DNA from: Desertivirga arenae
Lineage (GTDB): Bacteria > Bacteroidota > Bacteroidia > Sphingobacteriales > Sphingobacteriaceae
Assembly: GCF_017355785.1 (NCBI RefSeq)
Contig: NZ_JAFEWE010000001.1
Span: forward strand, 186,001-250,000
Direction: 5' to 3'
Length of the DNA: 64,000 nt
In this document: piece by piece, positions 29,801 to 39,880 of the stretch
Layout: the number at the start of each line of letters is the position of its first letter
How positions within the stretch are numbered: position 1 is the first letter of the stretch
The notes under the pieces: model-generated
The model's database searches: none
Told to the model about the DNA's origin: nothing
What the model saw: the letters and a program-made list of their open reading frames with translations, nothing else
Translations under genes and position numbers: made by a program

Positions 29801-30931
29801 AAAAGAAGAAGCAAAATTATGAACAAGACTATTTTTGTTAAGGGGATCATGAGATATCGTACGAAACCTTGCTTTTCCGGGATTTACAATATTGAGCCCC
29901 CCATTCACTGTTCCAATCCAATTACGACCTTCACGATCTTGAAAAATTGCCGCTATATATTCACTGGACAAGGAATTTTTTATTTTCCCTGGGCGGATAT
30001 AGATAAGTTTGCCTGAAGTGAGGTTCAAAACATTTACACCTCCCCCCTTAGTACCAATCCATAAACTTCCCTGCTTGTCAAGAGAAAGACTGGAAACGAT
30101 ATTTGCAGTTAGCTTTTTGTTTTCCTCATTATAGGGACTAGACCAGGTTCCTGAAGAAATTTGATATTTATAAAGCCCGCTTATTGACCCAATCCAAAGA
30201 CCTTCATTTGAATCGGCAACAATTTCGTAAACAATTTCAGGGGAACCCGGGATTTGTCGAAAAACCTTCTTGCTTTTATCGAAAAGATATAGACCCATGC
30301 CGCTCACGAATACCCATACCCGCCCCTTTTTGTCCACACAGATCGCCCGGACATTGTAGCTTAGTAACTCTTTTCCATGTCTATCGAAAAGAGGAATATG
30401 AGAGCCGTCCTTGCTCCCTTTATATCTAACAATTAATCCCCTTCCATTGGTTCCAATAAATACATTTCCCTGTCTATCACTTGTAATTTCGCTAATGCTT
30501 ACTGATAATTTCCGACGCCCGTCCACACTTAGGTCGTAGTAATAAAAAGGAGAAAAACTATCCGAACGTTCGTTATATAAACAGGCGCCCTGCCCAGTGC
30601 CGACCCAAAGGTTTCTTTGATAGTCGGTATGTAAACAGTATATATAATTATGGGGTAATGAGCTCGAATCCTTCAGCTTATTCCGGTAAACTTTGAAATC
30701 ATACCCATCAAATCGATTTAATCCGTCATAGGTACCGAACCATAAAAAGCCTTTACTGTCCTGGGCTATGCTCTGCACAGAGTTATGGGAAAGTCCATCC
30801 TCTATTCCCAAATATGTAAGTTGAGGAGTCTCTGCTGTAAAGGCTTTAAGACCAATAACAGTTATTAACAATGTAAAAATTAACGTAAGTACTCCCCTTG
30901 AACTATTCACCTTAATGGTTTGAATTATCAT
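26816..30931 (-). CDS. Hybrid two-component system regulator (HTCS), glycan sensor
   Basis: A 1371-residue one-protein signalling system. After a membrane leader come two periplasmic seven-bladed propellers made of Reg_prop repeats (many D-x-x-G-x-LWIGT copies, about residues 35-700), a Y_Y_Y domain (about 710-780) and a transmembrane helix (about 790-808). The cytoplasmic half has HisKA with SHEFRTPLTL (H849), HATPase with NLISNAFKFTP, DTGSGID and TGFGIGL, a receiver domain (VLVVDDN, phosphoacceptor D1158 in VITDVVMGEMSG) and an AraC-type helix-turn-helix (about 1265-1365). All key motifs are intact. HTCS proteins bind oligosaccharide in the periplasm and activate the adjacent utilisation locus, so this is the probable activator of the GH2, GH35, DUF2264 and SusC/SusD genes around it. 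Confidence 0.95.
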   Translation of the reverse strand: MIIQTIKVNSSRGVLTLIFTLLITVIGLKAFTAETPQLTYLGIEDGLSHNSVQSIAQDSKGFLWFGTYDGLNRFDGYDFKVYRNKLKDSSSLPHNYIYCLHTDYQRNLWVGTGQGACLYNERSDSFSPFYYYDLSVDGRRKLSVSISEITSDRQGNVFIGTNGRGLIVRYKGSKDGSHIPLFDRHGKELLSYNVRAICVDKKGRVWVFVSGMGLYLFDKSKKVFRQIPGSPEIVYEIVADSNEGLWIGSISGLYKYQISSGTWSSPYNEENKKLTANIVSSLSLDKQGSLWIGTKGGGVNVLNLTSGKLIYIRPGKIKNSLSSEYIAAIFQDREGRNWIGTVNGGLNIVNPGKARFRTISHDPLNKNSLVHNFASSFCLDQNANLWIGTDGGGISVWNRRNNRFSTFSHEAGKSGSLRSNWVSSILKDHEGKIWVATFEGGINRLDEATGKFKFYSCYNDIGHFENKNVWLLYEDRSNVLWASTFSAGKLYRFNRVTDRFEVFDQEIYDLNTLTEDRKGSLWGGDYHELIKLDKFAKKHTYFEIGKPVRAILEDTKGNFWIGTEGGGLLLFDRRRGKEIRRFSTSDGLANNSVLTILEDKKGILWMSTFNGISSFNPRSRKFKNFYQEDGLQSNQFLYRSGVRLPSGEMAFGGIKGFSIFHPDSITLGLNAPPLFITGIRIMGSPVTTEGPEVAGVKDNSIKKLRLSYDETMLSFDFAALEYSSPKAINYAYFLEGWDKAWNYCGKLRSANYTKLREGRYVLRIKSTNAEGVWVNNAQSLEIIVLPPWWRSWWAYGFYLSAFLVIIHRYNVYQREQERLKYQIQLADAKVIQEKELNEKKLSFFTQISHEFRTPLTLIINPIKEFLNSTDSQVETKELIVVYRNATRLLSLVDQLLHFRKTDANQLKISKFNAALFCKEVYLCFVQQARLKEIKFDFICEKEEVDLWADKEKIEIALFNLISNAFKFTPAGGTVQIILEDLEMQIIIKVKDTGSGIDAGVGDRIFENFFQISEKGKSNNTGFGIGLHMVKEIAQVHKGKLFYNSRKGEGSEFILELPQGYKHFDSVHLSQEQNETPVFIGNLIKESEHKLIQESVPVFEPSLEVITEKNSVLVVDDNIEIRNYVKGIFQGSYVVFEAASGEDALRIINIEIPDIVITDVVMGEMSGVDLCAKIKEDPALTHIPVILLTSGSSAEIKLKGIESGADDFITKPFDKEILIARVVNLLKSRNNLQKHFFNQITLKSDDFKVSPDFKEFLEKCIEVTENHLDDPGFNVKILAEELHLSHSALYKRIKLISGRSANEFIRFIRLRKAAQLFINTDCNISEGAYQCGFNDVKYFREQFSKVFGMKPSEYIKIYRKSVKKPYKVNRNL

Positions 30932-31215
30932 TATCGTATAAAACCATTTGCTGCCAAAAACTGCACCTCTTATTATACTTTAATTTCCCGTCTTTTATGA
31001 CATCCTGAACTTTCCTTCCAATTAAATATCAAGGGCGAAACAAGCACTATCAGACATATGAATATGTACCGAAACAGCAATAGGAAAATCTGGAAAGTTA
31101 AAGCATTTCTTGGAGACTACTAACGCAAATTGGTTAAAGCCCGCAATTTCGAATAAAATTTTCAGATCCCCAAGGGGGGTATTAACTGTTATAGGGTGGT
31201 AAATTCATTAATATT

Positions 31216-34695
<3,480 letters not shown>

Positions 34696-35547
34696 TCATT
34701 CAATCTCCTGAAGTTTTTTTCTTGAAACAACCTGTTCTGTTACATCATGGGCAAATACCATTATGCCATCAACGTTACCCTTATAATCGAACCTGGGCTT
34801 GTAAATAAAATTCCAGTAAATATTTCCTACAGGTTCATCAGCATGGCGGGATATGCGGGTTAAGACTTCTTTTCCTTCAAAGGTTTCTTGTTTCTCATAG
34901 ACTGTTTTTAATACTTCTATGAGAGGATGTTGCCCCATTTCAGGCAAAGCTTCTAACACAGGCTTTCCCAAAAGGTCACGTCCAGGAAGAATTCCCTGGA
35001 AAGTGGGATTTACCAACTCGAATACAAATGTAGGACCGCTTAAAATACAGATAGCGCCAGGAGCTTCCATAAACAGCGTATGCAGTTCACGTCTTTTTCC
35101 CTCTGCCACCTCAAAAGAGATCCGTTCTTTTTTTGCCAGTACAATGGCTTTGGTAATATCTGTAGTTACGTGAACGATGAACTCTACTTCTCCGTCCTCA
35201 CCTAGAATTGGGGAATTACTAGCTTGCCAGTATCTAATATCAAATTCTTTAGTCCCGCGAATAGGAATATCATACTTCTGCAAAGGCAGTTCTGTTTTGT
35301 TTTTATTTAATACAGTCTCGATTAACCTATTCCTAAGCGCTTCCAGATTTTTTTTAGAATTAGAATCCTTTGGATTCTCAGGAAAGACTTCGAAAATCCC
35401 CTTTCCCAGGATATCCGAAGGTTTGGCACCGGATACCTCCAAGAACGCCCTATTGATATCGATTACAGTAAAGTCAGGTACATTTGCCCTTAGTATAACC
35501 GTTGGAGGAGCAGCATTAAAAAAGTCCTCAAAATCAAATCTATTCAA
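34696..35547 (-). CDS. Orphan double-PAS protein without output domain
   Basis: A 283-residue soluble protein made of two PAS domains: about 8-130 (VIDINRAFLEVSG, ILGKGIFEVFPENP, ending HVTTDITKAI) and about 150-275 (APGAICILSGPTFVFELVNPTFQ, LLGKPVLEALPEMG, ending VFAHDVTEQVV). In related Sphingobacteriaceae proteins this pair precedes HisKA and HATPase domains, but here a stop falls right after the second PAS linker (RKKLQEIE). The only usable start is TTG at 35547: an in-frame stop lies upstream and no ATG is available in the first domain. It may be a decayed sensor kinase or a free-standing PAS ligand or redox adaptor. It is divergent from the LytS/LytTR operon, with which it shares a 334-bp spacer. 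Both PAS domains look intact. Confidence 0.68.
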   Translation of the reverse strand: MNRFDFEDFFNAAPPTVILRANVPDFTVIDINRAFLEVSGAKPSDILGKGIFEVFPENPKDSNSKKNLEALRNRLIETVLNKNKTELPLQKYDIPIRGTKEFDIRYWQASNSPILGEDGEVEFIVHVTTDITKAIVLAKKERISFEVAEGKRRELHTLFMEAPGAICILSGPTFVFELVNPTFQGILPGRDLLGKPVLEALPEMGQHPLIEVLKTVYEKQETFEGKEVLTRISRHADEPVGNIYWNFIYKPRFDYKGNVDGIMVFAHDVTEQVVSRKKLQEIE

Positions 35548-35881
35548 AGCAAGTATATTTACGTAGGTAACAATTCTTTAGGAATCTAGTTCTTCAAAAA
35601 AAGAACTCACTCTCTTCTTAATCAATTGACCTGAACAACGAGTGAATGTGCTATGAAAACCGACGAATGGAAATAACCTTCTTTAGAACCATGTTTTTTT
35701 AGTCGTTCATGGTTTTATTCTTAAACCGGAAAGTCCTTTTAACGATATGAATCTACTGTTTAACGATAAAGTCTAAAAGGTCTTAAATTAATTACGGAGA
35801 TTTAACATGCGACAAAGATGGTTTTATGATGAAAACATTATTATATAAAGAAACTGGTTTAATAAAAGGTATCACGTAACG
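35548..35881. other. Divergent intergenic region between the PAS gene and the LytS/LytTR operon
   Basis: These 334 bases must hold promoters in both directions. They contain a perfect direct repeat (35738-35768), a 7-bp stem AGTTCTT/AAGAACT around an A-run (35588-35607) and a 7-bp stem AACCATG/CATGGTT (35687-35714). No clear -7 element was found. Confidence 0.55.
35738..35768. promoter_or_regulatory. Candidate LytTR-type direct-repeat binding site
   Basis: The 10-mer TTTAACGATA occurs perfectly at 35738-35747 and 35759-35768, a 21-bp repeat. On the other strand it reads TATCGTTAAA, resembling LytTR sites, which are GTT-containing 9-mers repeated with 12-13 bp between them. It lies 114-144 bp upstream of an operon that encodes a LytTR regulator, so autoregulation is a reasonable inference. 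Confidence 0.55.
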
Positions 35882-37027
35882 ATGATGAATATTGATTTGG
35901 CAAAGAACTCCTCTTACAGAGATAGGCTTTTTCAGGCTGCTGGCTGGACTCTGTTTTTGGCCCTTCCTCTCGCTTTCCAAAGTTCCGAAATGACTTTAAA
36001 GGAACTAGTATTAATAGCCCTGTCAATCCCCTACCTTCTATTCTGCCTTACCTACATCCTGCTTTTTTTAATTATAAAGCGTTATTTGATACCGGTTTTA
36101 TATTTCGGCAAAAAGAAAGGACTATTCTTTTCGGTTGTTTTTGTAATGCTAATTTTCGTGATCGTTTTGCGCCCCTATGATAGATTAGTACATTCGGGTT
36201 TGCGGGCAGGCCCAGGACCAGAAGTTTTAAGGCGGCCTCCGCCTCCCACAACAACAACTAACGAGCCTTCTCTATTTCAAAAACATCCTCCTAAGATTAG
36301 ACCCATCCAACACTTTGATATTATCAGCATTTATCTATTTCTCACCGTTATAGCAGGCGCTATTACCTTAAGTCTTTCAGATCGTTGGCGGGAAATTGAA
36401 AATAGAATTCTTAAAGCGGAAACTGAAAAAGCAAATGCAGAGGCAGATAAAGTAACGGCTGAACTTTCGTTTTTAAAGGCTCAGATTAACCCACACTTCT
36501 TGTTCAACACCTTAAATAACATCTATTCTCTGGCGGTTATGAGAAGTGATAAAACTGCAGAAACGGTAGTAAAGCTTTCTAATATCATGCGATATCTAAC
36601 GGAAGATGTTTCTAAAGATTTTATATCCCTGGAACAGGAACTGAAATCGGTCTCCAATTATATTGATTTACAACGGCTGCGTCTGGGTCCAAAGATCGAA
36701 ACCAGCTTTGCCGTGATCGGGCAGCCCCATGGTAAATCTATTCCCCCTCTGATATTGATGACTTTTGTAGAAAATGCTTTTAAATACGGCATAAGTAAAT
36801 CAGACCCCTATCCCATAACTATCAGGGTGACGATTAATGAGGAATCAATTTTGTTCTATAGCGAGAATAAGATTTCGGATAATCTTAAAAATATAGAACA
36901 AAGCAGTACAAGAGTTGGTGTATCAAATACGCGAAAACGATTAACACATCTCTATCTCAACAGGCATAGTCTGGAAATTAACACCGAAGATAATTTGTAT
37001 AAAGTAAATTTAGTATTGAGCGTATAA
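35882..37027 (+). CDS. LytS/YehU-type sensor histidine kinase
   Basis: A 381-residue membrane kinase. Four hydrophobic segments are visible (about 18-34, 40-66, 80-98 and 144-164), then a charged coiled-coil linker (RILKAETEKANAEADKV) and the PF06580 His_kinase domain with AQINPHFLFNTLNN (phospho-accepting H205). A divergent HATPase follows with PPLILMTFVENAFKYG as N box and a short GVSNTRKRL segment. A proline/threonine-rich loop (RRPPPPTTTTNEP, about 117-129) sits between membrane helices. Two adjacent ATG codons (35882 and 35885) are possible starts. Its stop overlaps the response-regulator start by one base (TAATG), showing translational coupling. Signal and target are unknown. Confidence 0.92.
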   Translation: MMNIDLAKNSSYRDRLFQAAGWTLFLALPLAFQSSEMTLKELVLIALSIPYLLFCLTYILLFLIIKRYLIPVLYFGKKKGLFFSVVFVMLIFVIVLRPYDRLVHSGLRAGPGPEVLRRPPPPTTTTNEPSLFQKHPPKIRPIQHFDIISIYLFLTVIAGAITLSLSDRWREIENRILKAETEKANAEADKVTAELSFLKAQINPHFLFNTLNNIYSLAVMRSDKTAETVVKLSNIMRYLTEDVSKDFISLEQELKSVSNYIDLQRLRLGPKIETSFAVIGQPHGKSIPPLILMTFVENAFKYGISKSDPYPITIRVTINEESILFYSENKISDNLKNIEQSSTRVGVSNTRKRLTHLYLNRHSLEINTEDNLYKVNLVLSV

Positions 37028-37764
37028 TGGCAGCAATAAAATGTATAGCGATAGATGATGAACCACTGGCTCTGGATTTGATAGAAGACTTTTGTTCCAA
37101 ATTTCCTGCAATCAACCTGGTAAAAACCTTTGAGGACGCATTATCGGCAAAAGAGTTCCTTAAAAGTCAAAAGGTCGACCTGATATTTCTAGATATCAAT
37201 ATGCCAGACATCAGTGGAATCGATTTTGCCTTTTCGCTTAATGATAAACCCTTGATTGTTTTTACAACCGCCTATAGGGACTATGCGGTGGAGGGTTTTG
37301 AATTAAATGCGCTTGATTATCTCGTGAAGCCATTTGAATTTGACAGATTCGCAAAAGCCATAGAAAGAGCAGTTGAGACAAAAAAGGATGCTAATTATGC
37401 AGTGGGGAAAACAGCTAATGACTTTATTTATGTTTCTTCGGAATATAAACTGGTTAAAATAGATCTTTCAGAGGTCGATTACCTGGAGAGCATGGAAGAC
37501 TATATTAAAATACACCTGCAGGGATCAAAAACCATCTTTACACTTTTAACAATGAAAGCCTTATCAGAAAAATTACCCATGGGTAGATTTATAAGGATTC
37601 ACCGTAGCTATATGGTCCCCATTGCTCATATTAAATTTATTTTCAGCAAGAGGCTTGTTTTAAATTCAGGCATAGAGCTGCCGATAGGTAAAAGCTATGT
37701 AGATTCTGTAAAAGATCTGACGAAAGTGCTTAGCTTGAAAATCTTAGACGAAGGCTGCCTTTAA
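37027..37764 (+). CDS. LytTR-family response regulator
   Basis: A 245-residue regulator: a receiver domain (about 3-120) with IDDEP, phosphoacceptor D56 in FLDINMPDISG, TTAY and LVKPF, then a LytTR DNA-binding domain (about 140-240) with VDYLESMEDYIKIHL and RFIRIHRSYMVP. It is translationally coupled to the LytS-type kinase and is its cognate partner. LytTR proteins bind paired direct repeats, and a perfect repeat with suitable spacing lies upstream of this operon. The three plus-strand genes that follow, starting about 100 bp downstream, are candidate targets. Confidence 0.94.
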   Translation: MAAIKCIAIDDEPLALDLIEDFCSKFPAINLVKTFEDALSAKEFLKSQKVDLIFLDINMPDISGIDFAFSLNDKPLIVFTTAYRDYAVEGFELNALDYLVKPFEFDRFAKAIERAVETKKDANYAVGKTANDFIYVSSEYKLVKIDLSEVDYLESMEDYIKIHLQGSKTIFTLLTMKALSEKLPMGRFIRIHRSYMVPIAHIKFIFSKRLVLNSGIELPIGKSYVDSVKDLTKVLSLKILDEGCL

Positions 37765-37864
37765 TAATCGCATTCCTTCTCCGGCGTTCTTTTAACCTTC
37801 GTCGATAAATAGATCTAAATTTCCTAAGCGATACAGACTTTTGTATCAACAAACAGATCAAAGA

Positions 37865-38596
37865 ATGGAAAGATTAGGGTTTATTAAATCATTGCTAGTT
37901 GGGGCCGTTTCAGCTCCAGTTGTGTTCGAAGCTTGTAAAAAAGATGCAGCAGCCGAATTAGCGGAGGATACCGCCTCGGCCACTAATACAGGTAGTGGAA
38001 CCAGCACTTCTTCATGTACGGTTGCCCCTACCGAAACCGAAGGTCCATTTCCTACCAAAAGTCCTTCTTCTTACCTACGCAGCGACATCACCGATGGCAA
38101 GACCGGTTACGCAATGACCGCAAAAATTACCATTGCGAATGTAAACAACAGTTGTTTGGGACTGGCTGGTGCACTGGTAGATATATGGCATTGTGATGCA
38201 GAAGGAAATTACTCAGAATACGGTGGAACTCAAATGCAGTCAACTAATTATCAATCTGTACATTTTCTTCGTGGACGTCAGGTAACTGATACGAATGGGC
38301 TGGTGACATTCAAAAGCATTTTCCCTGGCTGGTATCAAGGCAGGGCCACCCATATTCATGTGCATATTTATAAAGCTGACGGCACTTCACTAAAAGTTAC
38401 TCAAATAGCCTTCCCTGAAGGTTCTGGAAGTGCCGTTGCATTGGTGAATGGTTATTCAAAAGGAATGAGCGGATACACCTATAATAAGTCGGACAATGTG
38501 TTTAGTGATGATTCTACGGGTTTGCAAATTGCTAGTGTAACGGGCAGTAAAGCAGAGGGATTCGAACTATCAATCAGACTAAGCGTAAGCGCGTAA
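37865..38596 (+). CDS. Exported intradiol ring-cleavage dioxygenase-like protein
   Basis: A 243-residue protein with an N-terminal export signal and a Cys at 24 (VVFEAC followed by KKD), so probably a lipoprotein. I use the ATG at 37865; a TTG at 37841 would only add eight residues. After a Ser/Thr-rich linker (about 27-52) comes the intradiol dioxygenase fold with all four Fe(III) ligands of the family: Y116 (EGNYSEY), Y157 (FPGWY), H163 and H165 (ATHIHVHIY). Family members open catechol-type rings between the hydroxyls; exported versions occur in many Bacteroidota and their substrates are poorly known. The N-terminal dimerisation helices of catechol 1,2-dioxygenase are absent. It is the first of three closely spaced genes. 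Confidence 0.88.
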   Translation: MERLGFIKSLLVGAVSAPVVFEACKKDAAAELAEDTASATNTGSGTSTSSCTVAPTETEGPFPTKSPSSYLRSDITDGKTGYAMTAKITIANVNNSCLGLAGALVDIWHCDAEGNYSEYGGTQMQSTNYQSVHFLRGRQVTDTNGLVTFKSIFPGWYQGRATHIHVHIYKADGTSLKVTQIAFPEGSGSAVALVNGYSKGMSGYTYNKSDNVFSDDSTGLQIASVTGSKAEGFELSIRLSVSA

Positions 38597-38620
38597 TAAA
38601 ACTATGGGGACCAAAAATCA

Positions 38621-39112
38621 ATGAAAGTAATTACTCTCTGTTACCGAAAAGTTATAGATAGCTCTTCTGAGACCCTTTGGGAAAAAATGGTTTTTGAAGA
38701 CTCCTACGCCGAATTCAGAATGCAATCGCAATATTTTGATCAAGAGAAAAAATATCAGCACTTTGGTGAGTTAATCCAGAACGTACCAGGTGCTGAGAGA
38801 TTACACTTTTTAGTTAGCGCTTCTGTTACCGGTTATATTACCCAGCTAAACAGCCTTATTCCTGATGTTCTGGATAATCAAGGCAGGCGTTTTCTAAAAT
38901 TTCATAATTACCGTTTCGAGATCATTAATTCAAGTATGAAGGATATCTCGAAACATCAGGTGGCCATTAATTTCTTTTCTAACAAGCTGGTATGGCACGA
39001 TACTGTAGCAGATCAGCTTTTAATATCAGAAGAAATTCAACAGGACGAGAGCTTTCAAACACATCTTTTAAAGTTAATCCCTTTTTTATCTATTGACACC
39101 TTGAAAGTATGA
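38621..39112 (+). CDS. Protein of unknown function
   Basis: A 163-residue protein that I do not recognise. It has no signal peptide or membrane segment, is moderately charged, and alternates predicted beta-type stretches (RLHFLVSASVTGYI, FLKFHNYRFEIINSS, HQVAINFFSN) with helical ones. It starts 24 bp after the dioxygenase stop and its own stop overlaps the next gene in an ATGA junction, so the three genes form one operon. Conserved coupling to a pirin-like bicupin and an intradiol dioxygenase would hint at a shared small-molecule pathway, but nothing in the sequence identifies a reaction. Confidence 0.8.
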   Translation: MKVITLCYRKVIDSSSETLWEKMVFEDSYAEFRMQSQYFDQEKKYQHFGELIQNVPGAERLHFLVSASVTGYITQLNSLIPDVLDNQGRRFLKFHNYRFEIINSSMKDISKHQVAINFFSNKLVWHDTVADQLLISEEIQQDESFQTHLLKLIPFLSIDTLKV

Positions 39113-39795
39113 AAACAGCACCTGGGAGAATCTTAATTGCAGGTAACAGAAGAACTGTAGAGACCAATAGCGGCATATTTATCCATACTTTCGATTGTAC
39201 TGGAGAAAAAGATGAGGTAAATTCCTCATCTGAATTAGCGTTTTTTAGCGAGGAGATGCTGAATAGCGACGCTAACCTTGAGGTGGAATTAAATGAGTCC
39301 TGTTGGGTTCTTCTCTTACCGGTTACCGGGGATCTGGGCCTTGTACAGGAAACGACAGAAGTAAATATAGGTCCTGAAGAGATCATCATGATGTGTCTCG
39401 AAAAAGGGCAAACCTATTCCATCAGAAATAAAAATAAGCATTTAATCCATTATCTGCACGTTAGAATTAGAGCACAGGAGCCTACTCATTTCCCGCCCTC
39501 TGCCAGGAGATTTAATTTTAGTACTCCTGTTGCCTCTCCATTGGTTCAATTAAATGAAGACGCGTCAGCACCTTTTAAATTAAGTATTGGAAGTTTTGCA
39601 GGTAGGCAGGAAGTAGACTATGACCTGCAGTCTTCAAGCTCTTTGCTATTTACACATGTTCTTGCAGGCGCATTTGAGTTTGAAGGAAGATTATTAGAGG
39701 TTGGGGACGGACTTTCTCTTTGGGATTGCGAAACGGTGGAGGTGGAGGCTTTAAGTAATAACGCAGTCTTGATAATTTTAGAGCTATTTAATTGA
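39109..39795 (+). CDS. Pirin/YhaK-like bicupin protein
   Basis: A 228-residue cytoplasmic protein with two cupin-like beta barrels. The C-terminal half (VLAGAFEFEGRLLEVGDGLSLWDCETVEVEALSNNAVLIILEL) follows the ending typical of pirin and quercetinase-like bicupins. The N-terminal half has an acidic strand-rich region and IHYLHVRIRAQEP, but not the usual HTF/HPH metal-ligand cluster of canonical pirins, so metal binding is uncertain. It overlaps the preceding gene by 4 nt (ATGA) and ends the plus-strand operon, convergent with the protease gene 85 bp away. Pirin-like proteins include quercetinases and regulators; no specific role is claimed. Confidence 0.68.
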   Translation: MKTAPGRILIAGNRRTVETNSGIFIHTFDCTGEKDEVNSSSELAFFSEEMLNSDANLEVELNESCWVLLLPVTGDLGLVQETTEVNIGPEEIIMMCLEKGQTYSIRNKNKHLIHYLHVRIRAQEPTHFPPSARRFNFSTPVASPLVQLNEDASAPFKLSIGSFAGRQEVDYDLQSSSSLLFTHVLAGAFEFEGRLLEVGDGLSLWDCETVEVEALSNNAVLIILELFN

Positions 39796-39880
39796 CCAGG
39801 CAAATTTAATACTTCGTTCTGCACCAAAGGGCATGGTTGAAACAACCTGGGAAATACTAGAATTTTGCACACGGAAACCC

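Noticed and set aside
35588-35607. Small AGTTCTT/AAGAACT hairpin as terminator
   Set aside because: Only 7 bp, in a divergent promoter region where no transcript should end.
39835-39847. GGTTG-AAA-CAACC hairpin between convergent genes as bidirectional terminator
   Set aside because: A 5-bp stem with a 3-nt loop and no T-run is too weak to support.
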